64,000 nt of DNA. It comes from Zoogloea ramigera (GTDB taxonomy: Bacteria; Pseudomonadota; Gammaproteobacteria; Burkholderiales; Rhodocyclaceae). The position numbers and the translations under genes were made by a program. The DNA lies in NCBI RefSeq assembly GCF_006539865.1, contig NZ_BJNV01000014.1, positions 1 to 64,000 of the forward strand, given 5' to 3'. The stretch's first letter is position 1. Each line of letters begins with the position of its first letter. Under the pieces are notes generated by a model. The model was given only the letters and a program-made list of their open reading frames with translations, ran no database searches and was not told the DNA's origin. Positions 43,137 to 54,519 of the stretch are shown in pieces.

Positions 43137-43797
43137 CCGGTTTTTCCAGGCAATACCCGAGGCCACGCACGGTGACGATCTGTACGCCGCTGTGCTCGAG
43201 CTTCTTGCGCAGGCGGTGGACGTAGACTTCGATGGCGTTGTTGGAGACTTCCTCGCCCCAGCCGCACAGGTGGTCGACGAGCTGCTCCTTGCTCACCAGA
43301 CGCCCGGCGCGCAGCAGCAGGACTTCGAGCAGGCCGACCTCCCGCGCCGAGAGGTCCACCACCTGGCCGTCGATCTTGACGACGCGGTCGGCCTGGTCGT
43401 AGGACAGCCGGGCGAACTCGATGCAGCGGGCCTGGCCGGTGCCACGGCGGGTGAGCGCCCGCACGCGGGCTTCGAGCTCGGGCAGCGCAAAGGGCTTGGT
43501 GAGATAGTCGTCGGCACCGGCGTCGAGGCCGCGGACACGATCCTCGATGCCGTCCTGGGCGGTAAGGATGAGCACCGGCATCGCGCACTTGCGGGCCCGC
43601 AGGCGGCGCAGCACCTCGATGCCCGACAGCCTGGGCAAGCCGAGGTCGAGGATCAGCAGATCGAAGCTCTGGCCCAGCAGCGCGGCATCGGCGTCGGCAC
43701 CGTTGGGGACGTGATCGACGGCGTAGCCGGCCTTCTTGAGCGCCCGGCCCAGGCCATCGGCGATGATCAGATCATCTTCGGCCAGCAGTATCCGCAT
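43123..43797 (-). CDS. OmpR-family response regulator, TctD/QseB type
   Basis: The 224-residue regulator has a receiver with acidic E7-D8-D9, phosphoacceptor D51 (LLILDLGLPRLSG) and LTKPFALPEL, then a winged-helix DNA-binding domain (NAIEVYVHRLRKKLE, TVRGLGYCLEKP). It is the partner of the kinase that follows it. A tandem CTTAC repeat 24-39 bases before its ATG is a likely self-binding site. Confidence 0.93.
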   Translation of the reverse strand: MRILLAEDDLIIADGLGRALKKAGYAVDHVPNGADADAALLGQSFDLLILDLGLPRLSGIEVLRRLRARKCAMPVLILTAQDGIEDRVRGLDAGADDYLTKPFALPELEARVRALTRRGTGQARCIEFARLSYDQADRVVKIDGQVVDLSAREVGLLEVLLLRAGRLVSKEQLVDHLCGWGEEVSNNAIEVYVHRLRKKLEHSGVQIVTVRGLGYCLEKPDVVA

Positions 43798-43820
43798 GGC
43801 GTACCACCCAAAGCAGAAGT

Positions 43821-43836
43821 GTAAGTTTTAAGTAAG
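43821..43836 (-). promoter_or_regulatory. Tandem CTTAC repeat upstream of the TctD-like regulator
   Basis: On the minus strand CTTAC-TTAAAA-CTTAC repeats with an 11-base period, the arrangement bound by OmpR-family regulators of the PmrA/QseB type (CTTAA-N6-like tandem half-sites). The same CTTAC-N6-CTTAC occurs at 46405-46420 before the acetate operon. Confidence 0.6.
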
Positions 43837-44170
43837 CGGAGCGCAGCACACTGGAATGGCTGTTCTCCTTTACTCGGTCTTGGAGGCGCTCGCGCCTCGG
43901 GGGATTGGACCGCCCGACGGGCCTCTCCCCCGCCGTTTTTTTGGGCCACGGGCAGCCTCGCCCGGCTGGCAATCTGCCGGCGAACCCCGCACAACAAGCA
44001 CCGGCACCGACAGGCTTGCCGGCACGCTCCAGCGGTTTCAACCGCCACTCTCAAGCCAGTAACCCGCACACCCGGCCAATTGCGCCGGGCGCAGGTCGTT
44101 GACGCTCCCAATCAATCGCGGCCGAGTCTAGCACAGGGCCGGCCGCCCCACGCCGGGGCGATGGACAAAC

Positions 44171-44204
44171 AAAACCCCGGTCAGCCAGAGGCTGCCGGGG
44201 TTTT
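44171..44204. terminator. Bidirectional terminator after actP
   Basis: AAAACCCCGG plus CAGCC (44171-44186, one bulged T) pairs with GGCTG plus CCGGGGTTTT (44190-44204) around an AGA loop. A T-rich tract follows on both strands. It ends the actP operon on the minus strand. Confidence 0.88.
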
Positions 44205-44248
44205 TGCCATGCGGCCGGGTCGCAAGACCCGGCCGCAGCGGATGGTGC

Positions 44249-46018
44249 TTAGTGGCCGGACGCGCCAGCCGCGCCGATACCGGTTTCGGAGCGGATCAGC
44301 TGGGCGGCGAAGTCGGCACGTTCCTGCTGGGCGTTCGGGCTGCGGTCGAGCAGCGAGAAGATCCAGATACCCACGAAGCCGATGGTCATGGAAAACAGGG
44401 CCGGCGAGGTGTAGGGGAACGGAGCGCTGCCCTTCGGGTTGCCAAGGGTGGCGACCCACACCGAGTCGGACAGGACGGTCATCACCACGGCGCTGATCAG
44501 GCCGAGGAAGCCACCGATAACGGCACCCTTGGTGGTGCAGTCCTTCCACAGCACGCTCATGAAGAGCACCGGGAAGTTGGCGGAAGCGGCGATGGCGAAG
44601 GCCAGGGACACCATGAAGGCGATGTTCTGCTTTTCGAAGGCGATACCCAGGACAACCGCGATCACGCCCAGCACGATGGTGGTGATACGGGAGACGCGCA
44701 GCTCGGCGGCGGAGTCGGCATTACCCTTCTTGAACACCGTGGCGTACAAGTCGTGGGACACGGCAGACGCGCCGGACAGGGTCAGACCAGCAACCACGGC
44801 CAGGATGGTGGCGAAGGCAACCGCGGAGATGAAGCCGAGGAAGACGTTGCCGCCAACAGCGTTGGCCAGGTGGATAGCCGCCATGTTGCCGCCGCCCTTC
44901 AGAACGCCCTTGGCATCCAGGAAGGTCGGATCGGTCAGCACGAAGGTGATGGCGCCGAAGCCGATGATGAAGGTCAGGATGTAGAAGTAGCCGATCCAGA
45001 CGGTGGCCCAGCCCACGGACTTGCGAGCTTCCTTGGCATCCGGCACGGTGAAGAAGCGCATCAGGATGTGCGGGAGGCCGGCGGTACCGAACATCAGCGC
45101 CATGCCGAAGGAGATCGCGGAGATCGGATCCTTCACGAAGTTGCCCGGGCCCATGATGGAGTCGCCCTTGGCGGCAGCCATCGCGGCGGTCACTTCAGCC
45201 ACGTCCTTGCCGGAAGCAGCGGCCGCGGCGGCGGCATCGGCGATCAGCTTGGCATCCTTGGCGGCGAGGGCAGACTTGATCTCGACGGCCTTGGCGAACA
45301 TCGCCTCGGGGCTGAAACCAAACTTGACCAGCACCATGAAGGCCATGAAGGAGGCACCGCACAGCAGCAGCACGGCCTTGATGATCTGCACCCAGGTGGT
45401 GGCGGTCATGCCACCGAAGAGCACGTAAACCATCATCAGCGCGCCGACGATCACGACGGCCATCCAGTACTCGAGGCCGAACAGCAGCTTGATCAGCTGA
45501 CCGGCACCGACCATCTGGGCGATGAGGTAGAAGGCCACCACGACCAGCGTGCCGGAGGCAGCGAAGGCGCGGATCGGGGTCTGCTGGAAGCGGTAACCGG
45601 CCACGTCGGCAAAGGTGAACTTGCCGAGGTTGCGCAGGCGCTCTGCCATCAGGAAGGTGATGATCGGCCAGCCGACGAGGAAGCCGATCGCATAGATCAG
45701 GCCGTCGTAGCCGTTGGCCATAACAGCAGCCGAAATACCCAGGAAGGACGCGGCGGACATGTAGTCACCGGCGATCGCCAGGCCGTTCTGGAAGCCGGTG
45801 ATGCCACCGCCGGCGGTGTAGAAGTCGGCAGCCGACTTGGTCTTGGAGGCGGCCCACTTGGTGATGTACATCGTGCCGGCAACGAAAATGCCGAACATGG
45901 CGATGGCGGTCCAGTTGGTGGCCTGCTTTTCGGCCTGGCCGAGGTCGGCGCCGGCGGCCAGGGCAACGCCGGAGGCCAGCAAGGCCAGCAGGCCGAGGAA
46001 GAGCTTGGAAGTGCGCAT
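44249..46018 (-). CDS. actP: Cation/acetate symporter
   Basis: This 589-residue sodium:solute symporter family protein imports acetate and other short monocarboxylates. A signal-like first helix ([18 protein letters not shown]) is followed by about 13 membrane helices with the ActP segments [21 protein letters not shown] (split at residue 70-90) and [14 protein letters not shown]. The ATG at 46018 overlaps the stop of the DUF485 gene (TGATG), giving coupled translation; a GTG one codon earlier is possible. An Ala-rich loop ([15 protein letters not shown]) lies midway, as in other betaproteobacterial ActP. Confidence 0.95.
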   Translation of the reverse strand: MRTSKLFLGLLALLASGVALAAGADLGQAEKQATNWTAIAMFGIFVAGTMYITKWAASKTKSAADFYTAGGGITGFQNGLAIAGDYMSAASFLGISAAVMANGYDGLIYAIGFLVGWPIITFLMAERLRNLGKFTFADVAGYRFQQTPIRAFAASGTLVVVAFYLIAQMVGAGQLIKLLFGLEYWMAVVIVGALMMVYVLFGGMTATTWVQIIKAVLLLCGASFMAFMVLVKFGFSPEAMFAKAVEIKSALAAKDAKLIADAAAAAAASGKDVAEVTAAMAAAKGDSIMGPGNFVKDPISAISFGMALMFGTAGLPHILMRFFTVPDAKEARKSVGWATVWIGYFYILTFIIGFGAITFVLTDPTFLDAKGVLKGGGNMAAIHLANAVGGNVFLGFISAVAFATILAVVAGLTLSGASAVSHDLYATVFKKGNADSAAELRVSRITTIVLGVIAVVLGIAFEKQNIAFMVSLAFAIAASANFPVLFMSVLWKDCTTKGAVIGGFLGLISAVVMTVLSDSVWVATLGNPKGSAPFPYTSPALFSMTIGFVGIWIFSLLDRSPNAQQERADFAAQLIRSETGIGAAGASGH

Positions 46019-46326
46019 CACTTGGTGGCCTCCTTGATGACTTGTTCCTTCAGCGCGTCGAACTCGGTGTTGGCCCGACGGATGTAGATGCCGGTGATGA
46101 TGATGGTGAACACGATCACACCAACGCCGATGGGGATACCGTAGGAGGTGACACCTGCACCCGTCTTCTGGGCCAGGAACTCTTTATTGAAGGCCACCAG
46201 CACGATGTAGCCGTAGTACACGAGCAGCATGAGGATGGTCATCACCCAGCTGTACGAATTGCGCTTTGAGACCAGCTCCTGGTACTTCGGATTTGCCCGG
46301 ATGCGGTCGCCGAGTTCGTCTCTCAT
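46018..46326 (-). CDS. DUF485 (YjcH-like) membrane protein
   Basis: The 102-residue protein has two membrane helices ([18 protein letters not shown] and [20 protein letters not shown]) between charged ends. DUF485 proteins are nearly always encoded directly before actP and are thought to assist the transporter. It leads the operon; its promoter region carries the CTTAC tandem repeat. Confidence 0.92.
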   Translation of the reverse strand: MRDELGDRIRANPKYQELVSKRNSYSWVMTILMLLVYYGYIVLVAFNKEFLAQKTGAGVTSYGIPIGVGVIVFTIIITGIYIRRANTEFDALKEQVIKEATK

Positions 46327-46404
46327 ATCTCTCCTCCTCTTCGAATGAACCTCGCAAGGGGCCGGCAGGCTCCTCTGAGGGTGAGTGCAAGTTACCGGGG
46401 CAGT

Positions 46405-46420
46405 CTTACGGTGAACTTAC
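46405..46420. promoter_or_regulatory. Tandem CTTAC repeat upstream of the acetate operon
   Basis: CTTAC-GGTGAA-CTTAC on the plus strand has the same half-site and 11-base period as the repeat before the TctD-like regulator (43821-43836), although its orientation relative to the gene is opposite. It lies 79-94 bases upstream of the DUF485 start. It suggests that the neighbouring two-component system controls acetate uptake. Confidence 0.5.
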
Positions 46421-46482
46421 GTTTGATTACAGCTCAGGTTGGACTTCGAAAAACCAGGCTAAGTGTGCAGCGCACAAAAAGA

Positions 46483-46516
46483 AAAACCCCGCGCGAGGGG
46501 AGTCGCGCGGGGTTTT
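46483..46516. terminator. Bidirectional terminator after groEL
   Basis: AAAACCCCGCGCGA (46483-46496) pairs perfectly over 14 bases with TCGCGCGGGGTTTT (46503-46516) around GGGGAG. It lies 45 bases past the groEL stop. Confidence 0.9.
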
Positions 46517-46560
46517 CGGTGAAGCGGGAAAGCCTCCCGAGGGAGGCTCCGGGCAGCGGA

Positions 46561-48210
<1,650 letters not shown>

Positions 48211-48306
48211 TTATCAATCCTCAGTAGTGTCTTTTACGTGGGTCGGGCCGGGGCCCGACGGGCGCTGCAGGGGGCTGTGCCCGCGCTGCAGCCTGGGGTG
48301 CGAGGC

Positions 48307-48597
48307 TCAGGCCTCGAGCACGCCCATGATGTCTTCTTCACGCATGACCAGGACTTCCTGGCCATCGACCTTGACGGTCTGGCCGGCGTACTTGCCGAAC
48401 AGCACGCGATCGCCGACCTTCACATCCATCTTGCGGACGTCGCCGTTCTCAAGAACCTTGCCGTTGCCGACGGCCAGCACTTCGCCCTGATCGGGCTTCT
48501 CGCCGGCGGAGTCGGGGATGACGATACCGCTGGAGGTGGTGCGCTCGGCTTCAACGCGCTTGACGATCACGCGATCATGCAAGGGACGGATTTTCAT
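48307..48597 (-). CDS. groES: Co-chaperonin GroES
   Basis: This 96-residue lid of the GroEL chamber begins [18 protein letters not shown]; the long in-frame extension upstream crosses the control region and is not coding. The mobile loop ([15 protein letters not shown]) and the end [10 protein letters not shown] are typical. AGGAGA lies 7 bases before the ATG. Confidence 0.99.
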   Translation of the reverse strand: MKIRPLHDRVIVKRVEAERTTSSGIVIPDSAGEKPDQGEVLAVGNGKVLENGDVRKMDVKVGDRVLFGKYAGQTVKVDGQEVLVMREEDIMGVLEA

Positions 48598-48689
48598 GTA
48601 GCAATCTCCTACTGGTTTCGTTCCGGGCCTCAGGCCCGCTGAAAAAACATTTGGACAACAAGTGTTTAGCGATTTGCACGGGGAGGCTG

Positions 48690-48716
48690 TTAGCACTCCC
48701 CTGCGTCGAGTGCTAA
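48690..48716. promoter_or_regulatory. CIRCE operator
   Basis: TTAGCACTC (48690-48698), nine bases, GAGTGCTAA (48708-48716): a perfect CIRCE inverted repeat, the binding site of the heat-shock repressor HrcA. It lies just downstream of the predicted -10 box of groESL. Confidence 0.97.
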
Positions 48717-48717
48717 T

Positions 48718-48745
48718 AATAGGGGCGGGGTCGGCGCATTTCAAG
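48718..48745 (-). promoter_or_regulatory. Sigma-32 (RpoH) promoter of groESL
   Basis: On the minus strand CTTGAAA (complement of 48739-48745) is followed after 13 bases by CCCCTATT (complement of 48718-48725). This fits the heat-shock pattern CTTGAAA-N11-16-CCCCATNT with a swap in the -10 box. Together with CIRCE it predicts dual positive and negative heat-shock control. Confidence 0.75.
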
Positions 48746-48874
48746 TGCGCCCACCGGGATTTTTTTCAGAAGGTTTCGCAAGCCTGCCGGCGCGGCAGGC
48801 AGCCGCCCAAGGAAACGCGAGGCCGCTCCAGGTTTCCTTGACCCCACCGGGGCTGGACTCTGCCCCGTCAGGCC

Positions 48875-50254
48875 TCAGCACTCGACCACATTCACCGCGA
48901 GGCCGCCGCGGGCGGTCTCCTTGTACTTCAGTTTCATGTCGGCGCCGGTGTCGCGCATCGTCTTGATGACCTTGTCGAGGGACACGAAGTGCCGGCCATC
49001 ACCGCGCAAGGCCATGCGCGCCGCGTTGATGGCCTTGATCGCGCCCATCGCGTTGCGCTCGATGCACGGCACCTGCACCAGCCCGCCGACCGGGTCGCAG
49101 GTGAGCCCGAGGTTGTGCTCCATGCCGATCTCGGCGGCGTTCTCGACCTGCTCGGGCGTGCCGCCCAGCACCTCGGCCAGCGCCCCGGCCGCCATCGAGC
49201 AGGCGACGCCCACCTCGCCCTGGCAGCCGACCTCGGCACCCGAGATCGACGCGTTCTCCTTGTAAAGAATGCCGATCGCGCCGGCTATGAGCAGGAAACG
49301 CACCACGCCCTCCTCGCTCGCCCCGGCACAGAAGCGGGTGTAGTAATGCAGCACCGCCGGCACGATGCCGGCCGCGCCGTTGGTCGGCGCGGTGACGACC
49401 CGGCCGCCGCTGGCGTTCTCTTCGTTGACCGCCAGCGCGTAGAGGTTCACCCAGTCGAGCACCGTCAGCGGGTCGCGCAGGGCCGCCTCGGGCGTGCTGG
49501 AGAGCTGGCGGTACAGCGCGGCAGCGCGGCGGCGCACGTGCAGGCCGCCGGGCATCACGCCTTCCTGCTCGCAGCCGCGGCGCACGCAGGCCTGCATTAC
49601 ACCCCAGATGTCGAGCAGGCCCGCGCGGGTGTCGGCGTCGCTGCGCCAGGCCCGCTCGTTCTCCAGCATCAACTGGCTGATGGCAAGGCCCGTCCGGCGG
49701 CAGTTTGCGAGGAGCTCCGCCCCGCTCCTGAACGGGTGGGCCAGCGGCCGCGTGTCGGCGACGATGCGATCCGCCCCCGCCGCGCGCTCATCGACAACGA
49801 AACCGCCCCCGACCGAGTAATACAGCTTCTCGCACAGCAGCGCCCCGGCGGCGTCGAAGGCCGCCAGACGCATCCCGTTGGGGTGGTAGGGCAGCGACTG
49901 GCGGCGGTGCAGCACCAGGTGCTCGCGCTCGACGAAGCGCACCGGCTGCACGCCGGCGAGGCGGATGCAGTGCTCGCCACGGATGCGCGCGAGCCGGGCG
50001 TCGATCTGCTCGGGGTCGACCCGCTCCGGCGCCTCGCCTTCAAGGCCCAGCAGCACCGCCTTGTCGCTGCCGTGCCCCTTGCCGGTGGCGCCGAGGGAGC
50101 CGAACAGCTCGGCCTTCACCCCGGCCACCTGGCCGAGCAGGCCCTCGTCGCGGAGCCCGGACACGAAAAGCAGGGCCGCCCGCATCGGCCCCACAGTGTG
50201 GGACGACGAGGGGCCGATACCGACCTTGAACAGATCGAGAACGCTGATTGCCAT
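48875..50254 (-). CDS. sdaA: L-serine ammonia-lyase, iron-sulfur, single-chain
   Basis: The 459-residue enzyme turns L-serine into pyruvate and ammonia. It has the alpha/beta fused form with [11 protein letters not shown] near the start and iron-sulfur cysteines in [14 protein letters not shown] and [14 protein letters not shown]. The ATG at 50254 ([12 protein letters not shown]) is the family start; the longer frame upstream overlaps the next gene. No good ribosome site is seen. A hairpin (CAAGGAAAC at 48808 with its complement at 48832-48840) lies after the stop. Confidence 0.95.
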   Translation of the reverse strand: MAISVLDLFKVGIGPSSSHTVGPMRAALLFVSGLRDEGLLGQVAGVKAELFGSLGATGKGHGSDKAVLLGLEGEAPERVDPEQIDARLARIRGEHCIRLAGVQPVRFVEREHLVLHRRQSLPYHPNGMRLAAFDAAGALLCEKLYYSVGGGFVVDERAAGADRIVADTRPLAHPFRSGAELLANCRRTGLAISQLMLENERAWRSDADTRAGLLDIWGVMQACVRRGCEQEGVMPGGLHVRRRAAALYRQLSSTPEAALRDPLTVLDWVNLYALAVNEENASGGRVVTAPTNGAAGIVPAVLHYYTRFCAGASEEGVVRFLLIAGAIGILYKENASISGAEVGCQGEVGVACSMAAGALAEVLGGTPEQVENAAEIGMEHNLGLTCDPVGGLVQVPCIERNAMGAIKAINAARMALRGDGRHFVSLDKVIKTMRDTGADMKLKYKETARGGLAVNVVEC

Positions 50255-50285
50255 GATTATCTGACCGGAGGGTTCGATGGGTTCG

Positions 50286-51374
50286 CTAAGCCGTCGCCGC
50301 GGGCTGCGCAGGAAGGCCGGCCGGGGCGGGGGCGGTTGGCGCGGAGGCCGGCGTGCCGCAGGCGTGGCAGAAACGCGAGAAGGCGCTCTTGCGCGCGGCG
50401 CACTGGCCGCAGTGCTCAAACAGACAGATGCCGCAGTGGGGGCAGTAGTCGATGGCGGCGTTGTTGAGATCCACCACCCGCTCGCAGCCCGGGCAGACGC
50501 CCTTGGCGAGCCGCGCCAGCGCCACATCGTAGGCCAGCTCCTGGCGACGCTCGGCGTCGGGGCGCGCCTCGGCGAGCTTCTGCCTTTCGAGGTAGCGATT
50601 GAGGGCCAGGATGGCCTGGCGGCCGACCACCACGGTCACCACAACCCCCACTGCGTGGCGCACGTAGCCGCCATAATCAGGCAGATAAGGTACCAATTCG
50701 ACGAAGAAGGCGAACAGCGCGAAGAACACGAAACCCCACACGAAGGGCCACCAGGTGCTCTTGCGCTGCCTGGCAAACAGCCAGCCCGCCGCAACAAGGA
50801 GCGGCAGGGTCAACGCCAGCCGGTAGAGAAAGACCCGCAGCTCCTGCCGGCGCAGCCCCTCGTCCAGTTCATCGGCGGCATCGCGCTCGAGCGCCTGCAG
50901 CTCACGCAGCGCGCGCGCCTCGACCTGCTTCGCATCGAGCGCGGACTGCTGATGGGTTTCGACCGCGGCCAGGGCCCGACGCTCGGCGGCCTTGAGGGCG
51001 TCGAGCGCGGCGGTGCGGCGGATCAGCTCGGCGTCCTGTGCCGGCAATTGGGTCGCCCGCCGGGTCGCCAGCCAGTTGTCGAAGGTCTCGCGGGCGCTGG
51101 CGGCATCGGCGCGCTGGGCGTTCAGCTTGAGCCGGGTCTGGTCCAGCGCCTCGTCGGCCGCAAGGCGGGCCTTGCGGGCTGTGTCGATGGTCGCGCGGGC
51201 CTTGGCGGCCGCCGGTTTGTCGATGAAATCCTCGAGTTCAAGGGTCTGCTCGACCTGGGGCAGGTTGCGCACGACGGTGCCGCCCAGCCCGATCAGGAAG
51301 CTGGCGAACACGAAGGCCACCAGCCACAGGCCGAAGCGGAACCATTTTTCGGAAAGTCGCAAAGCCTTGCTCAC
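50286..51374 (-). CDS. Membrane protein with coiled coil and C-terminal zinc ribbons
   Basis: The GTG at 51374 has GAGGAGG 4 bases upstream. The 362-residue protein has a first membrane helix ([19 protein letters not shown]), about 130 residues of charged coiled coil (60-175) and three further helices (about 180-260). A cytoplasmic tail has paired cysteines: [33 protein letters not shown]. The tail looks like two zinc ribbons. I know no function; similar hypothetical proteins occur in other betaproteobacteria. Confidence 0.75.
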   Translation of the reverse strand: MSKALRLSEKWFRFGLWLVAFVFASFLIGLGGTVVRNLPQVEQTLELEDFIDKPAAAKARATIDTARKARLAADEALDQTRLKLNAQRADAASARETFDNWLATRRATQLPAQDAELIRRTAALDALKAAERRALAAVETHQQSALDAKQVEARALRELQALERDAADELDEGLRRQELRVFLYRLALTLPLLVAAGWLFARQRKSTWWPFVWGFVFFALFAFFVELVPYLPDYGGYVRHAVGVVVTVVVGRQAILALNRYLERQKLAEARPDAERRQELAYDVALARLAKGVCPGCERVVDLNNAAIDYCPHCGICLFEHCGQCAARKSAFSRFCHACGTPASAPTAPAPAGLPAQPAATA

Positions 51375-51433
51375 GGAGCCTCCTCAAACACAAAACGATG
51401 CAGATTATCGCGCACTCCCTGCGAAAGGCCGCC

Positions 51434-52657
51434 TCAGCGGCCCCGCCACGCCGCCAACCCGGTGAGCCCCAGCGCCGCCGCCAGCAGCGCGAGCGCCACC
51501 AGCGGGTCGCCCAGGGCCTGCGGCGCCAGCACCAGGCACAGGCCGAGCCCCAGCATCATCAGCCCCGACAGCAGCTTGAGCAGCCGCCCCTCCCGCTCGC
51601 CGAGCCGGCGGGCGCCCATCGTGCGGACGAACACCAGCACGATCGCCGCGAGCGGCAGCACGTAGATCAGGTTGTAGAGCGCCAGCCAGCCGTACTGCAT
51701 GGCCCGATCGGGCACCTGCAGGCTGAGCAGGCGCGTATAGACCATCGGGAAGCCCGCCGTACACAGCAGTTCGTAGAAGTTGGCGGCAACGCCCAGAAAC
51801 ACCGTCGCCGCCAGCATGGCCGGCAGGCGGTCGGCCTTCAGGATGGCCCGCGCCCGCTGGAAGATGTCGGCCTTGCCAGCCTCGGGGATGGACAGCGACA
51901 GCCCTTTGCGGAAGGCCACGAAATCCTTCACGTTGATCACGCCGATGACGAGGGCGACGCCGCCGGCCGCCGCCGTCACCCACGGCAGCCCGCCGACCAC
52001 CAGAAACAGCCCCAGCCAGGCCGCCATGAAGGCGAAGTACATCAGCCCCGAGATGGCCACGAAGAGCATCCCGATCAGCAGCATGCGCCGCCGGTCACGC
52101 TGATGCACCAGCAGCGACAGCAAGAACAGCAGTACGAAGAACGCACACGGGTTGAAGGCGTCCATGCCCGCCACCAGCAGGGTCAGCACCGGCAGCGAGA
52201 GGCGGGCGGCGTCCACCTCGCCGAGCAGGGGCAGGCGCAGCGCCGGGGCGGCCACCGGCGGGCGCTGTCCGCCGCGACACGCCTCCAGGGCCTCCAGCAG
52301 CCGCGCGGCGCTGCCGCCCCCGGCATCCCAGCCGACCTCCATGCGGCCGCAGTAGAACAGGGCCGGCACGGCCAGCGCCTCCTCGCCCAGCTCGGCCGCC
52401 ATCGCCTCGTAGCGCTCGCCGTGGGCCGGGTCGGCGCCGAGCTCGAGGTCGTGGAGCACGATCCACGGGTGGGCCGCCGCCAGCGCCTGGATCTGCGGCC
52501 TGGCCGCCAGACAGTGGGGGCAGCTGGCCGACCAGAACAGGTACACCGGCACCTCCGGCCCCTGCGCCTCCTCCCCGCCCTGCCCCGCTCCGGCCGCTGG
52601 CAGCACCAGCCCGAGCAGGGCCAGCAGCAGCCCCAGGAAACGCCCTATCGCAGACAT
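51434..52657 (-). CDS. Thioredoxin-like domain fused to a DsbD/CcdA-like membrane domain
   Basis: The 407-residue protein has a signal peptide, then a periplasmic thioredoxin-like domain with FWSASCPHCLAARP (CPHC active site, near 44-47), then a membrane domain of about six to seven helices. The membrane part has cysteines in AFNPCAFFVL and ELLCTAGFP, placed like the redox pair of DsbD/CcdA. This order (thioredoxin first) is the reverse of the C-terminal domain order in DsbD. It probably carries electrons across the inner membrane to periplasmic disulfides. GGGAGG lies 5 bases before the ATG. Confidence 0.85.
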   Translation of the reverse strand: MSAIGRFLGLLLALLGLVLPAAGAGQGGEEAQGPEVPVYLFWSASCPHCLAARPQIQALAAAHPWIVLHDLELGADPAHGERYEAMAAELGEEALAVPALFYCGRMEVGWDAGGGSAARLLEALEACRGGQRPPVAAPALRLPLLGEVDAARLSLPVLTLLVAGMDAFNPCAFFVLLFLLSLLVHQRDRRRMLLIGMLFVAISGLMYFAFMAAWLGLFLVVGGLPWVTAAAGGVALVIGVINVKDFVAFRKGLSLSIPEAGKADIFQRARAILKADRLPAMLAATVFLGVAANFYELLCTAGFPMVYTRLLSLQVPDRAMQYGWLALYNLIYVLPLAAIVLVFVRTMGARRLGEREGRLLKLLSGLMMLGLGLCLVLAPQALGDPLVALALLAAALGLTGLAAWRGR

Positions 52658-52829
52658 CCGTGCCTCCCTTCGGCAACTCGAAACCCAGCTTCAATATAGG
52701 CGGCTCCGCGCCCATCGCCGCTGCGCTGCATCAAACAAAACCGGGTGCCGCGCACAAGCACCCCGCGGCGATTCCATAGGCATTCACCGAAACCCTCCGG
52801 AATTGACACAAATCACCAATCTCCCCCTT

Positions 52830-52857
52830 CTTACAAAGGCTTATGGGCCTCTAGAAT
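52830..52857 (+). promoter_or_regulatory. Possible sigma-70 promoter of the second GTPase operon
   Basis: CTTACA (52830-52835) and TAGAAT (52852-52857) are 16 bases apart; the start would be near 52864, about 42 bases before the ATG at 52906. A TTGACA at 52803-52808 has no partner -10 at the right distance. Confidence 0.4.
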
Positions 52858-52905
52858 CGCACCTGTGATTTGGCCGTGAGTCATCGCGCGAAGAAAACGT
52901 CGAGC

Positions 52906-53313
52906 ATGGAGAGACCCGAACCCGCCTTCCGGGCACCCGCAAGGCTTGGCCGATCCGGTGCAATCGAAGCCGACCTGGCCTGGCTGGAGATGCACCTCGC
53001 CCGCCAGCCCCAGGATCTCCGCAGCCACTCCCGGCGCGTGCTGCTGGCGCGCCGCAGCGGCAACCGGGAGGCGATCTACGGGGCCCTGGTCGATCTGTTC
53101 ATCGCCCTTGCCGGGCGCGGCGTCGGGCTCAAGTCGGCCCTGCTGTCGCAAACCGCAATGCAGCTCGGCCCGCCCGAGCGACTCTGTCTGGCTCGCCATC
53201 TGGCCAGCGGCCTGCGTGCCGACCAGAGCATCGAGCCCCACCCGCGCCGCTCGGTTCTCAGCCACGGCCTGATAGGCAAGCCCAGCCCCGAGCTTTCGGG
53301 AGAAAGTCCATGA
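52906..53313 (+). CDS. Hypothetical protein, first gene of the GTPase/roadblock operon
   Basis: The 135-residue protein (MERPEPAFRAPARLGRSGAI) is soluble, basic and helical by appearance, with no recognised domain. An in-frame TTG at 52870 would add 12 residues. It overlaps the next start by 4 bases, which ties it to the pseudo-receiver, GTPase and roadblock genes that follow. Function unknown. Confidence 0.6.
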   Translation: MERPEPAFRAPARLGRSGAIEADLAWLEMHLARQPQDLRSHSRRVLLARRSGNREAIYGALVDLFIALAGRGVGLKSALLSQTAMQLGPPERLCLARHLASGLRADQSIEPHPRRSVLSHGLIGKPSPELSGESP

Positions 53314-54509
53314 TGACCGCCCACAACACGCTGCGCCTTTGCCACTCGGGCATGGACAAGCGCTCGCTGTACGCCTTCGAGCTGTTCCTGTCGCGGGTCG
53401 GCCCCAACGCCTGCCAGATCAGCGACGAAGAATCCGCCGACGTGGCCTTCATCGACCTCGACAACGAACTCGGCCCCTACCTGCTTGAAGGCCACCGCCT
53501 GCTCTACCCCGCGCGGCCCTTGATCGTCAGCACCCGCCGGCCGCCGACGGGCGCCGACCCGCTGACCCTCGAAGTCGCCAAGCCGGTCGGGCTGTCGGCC
53601 TTCTCGGCCGCGCTCGAGCAGGTCCGCCAGCTGCTGCCCGCCGGCGAGGCTGCCGCCCCCGCCGAGCCCTCCCTCCCCGCCGAGCCCGCCCTCCCCGCAG
53701 CGCCGCCGGCCCTCGACAGCCGCCAGCCCAGCGCCGACCCGATCAGCCTGCTGCGCCAGATCGAAGAGCGCCTGTCCACCTTCTATGTGGGCTCGATGCC
53801 CGACGTGGACCTCGACGACCTGGCCGCCCGCGGCGCCATCTACTACACGCCGGAGCACTTCCTGCAGGGCGTCATCGCCCGGGCCATCGCCCACGCCCGG
53901 GAGATCCAGCGCCCGGTGCGCATCGACGACCCCAACGGCGCCGCGCTCTACCTCGACCCGCGCAGCGGCCTGGCCTACCAGGCCCGCAGCGCCAACGCCC
54001 TGCGCGCCCTCGCCCAGCTGCCCACCCGCGGCACGGTCAGCCTGCACCGCGTCGAGACCCACGACGCGCCGGCCCTCGAAAACCTGGCCGGGCGGCCCTT
54101 CGAGGCCCTCGAATGGGACATCGCCCTGTGGGCCTCCCGCGGCCGCGTGCCCGTCGGCACCCACCTGGACCACCCGGTGCGCCTGCTGGCCTGGCCCAAC
54201 CTCACGCGCCTGGCGGTGCCCCCCGAAGCGATGCGCATCGCCGGCCTGTGGTCGAAGGGCGGCATCAGCCTGCGCGACACCGTGCGCCTGCTCGGCGTGC
54301 CCCAGCGCTACGTGTTCGCCTTCTACAGCGCCTGCCTGGCACTGGGGCACGTGGAACAGCTCAGCACGCCCGGGGCCGTGGCGGTGGCCCGCCACAACGC
54401 CCTCGCCGTCGGCACCGCCGAGGCCGCGGCGCCCCCGACGCGCGGCCTCTTCAAGCGCCTCCTCGGCAAGCTGCTGGGCGCCCGGGTCGGCGAGGCCGCG
54501 GCCGGCTGA
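53310..54509 (+). CDS. Pseudo-receiver protein of the GTPase/roadblock operon
   Basis: The 399-residue protein has an N-terminal region (about 5-110) laid out like a response-regulator receiver: ADVAFIDLDNELG at the phosphoacceptor place, PLIVSTRRP at the Ser/Thr strand and VAKPVGLSAF at the lysine strand. The acidic pair near the start is missing. After an Ala/Pro-rich linker (115-140) a larger domain follows (150-360); its end, KGGISLRDTVRLLGVPQRYV, looks like a winged helix. It ends with a short basic tail (FKRLLGKLLGARVG). I infer an adaptor that may no longer be phosphorylated. No named family fits. Confidence 0.6.
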   Translation: MMTAHNTLRLCHSGMDKRSLYAFELFLSRVGPNACQISDEESADVAFIDLDNELGPYLLEGHRLLYPARPLIVSTRRPPTGADPLTLEVAKPVGLSAFSAALEQVRQLLPAGEAAAPAEPSLPAEPALPAAPPALDSRQPSADPISLLRQIEERLSTFYVGSMPDVDLDDLAARGAIYYTPEHFLQGVIARAIAHAREIQRPVRIDDPNGAALYLDPRSGLAYQARSANALRALAQLPTRGTVSLHRVETHDAPALENLAGRPFEALEWDIALWASRGRVPVGTHLDHPVRLLAWPNLTRLAVPPEAMRIAGLWSKGGISLRDTVRLLGVPQRYVFAFYSACLALGHVEQLSTPGAVAVARHNALAVGTAEAAAPPTRGLFKRLLGKLLGARVGEAAAG

Positions 54510-54519
54510 CAGGCCTGCG

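Larger units (their letters stand above)
43798..44248. other. Intergenic region between actP and the TctD-like regulator
   Basis: These 451 bases hold the regulator's promoter with its CTTAC repeats next to 43797 and the actP terminator near 44170-44204. Between them I see no supported gene or RNA; open frames there lack coding character. Confidence 0.5.

Noticed and set aside
52803..52808. TTGACA as -35 box of the second GTPase operon
   Set aside because: No fitting -10 box lies 16-18 bases downstream.
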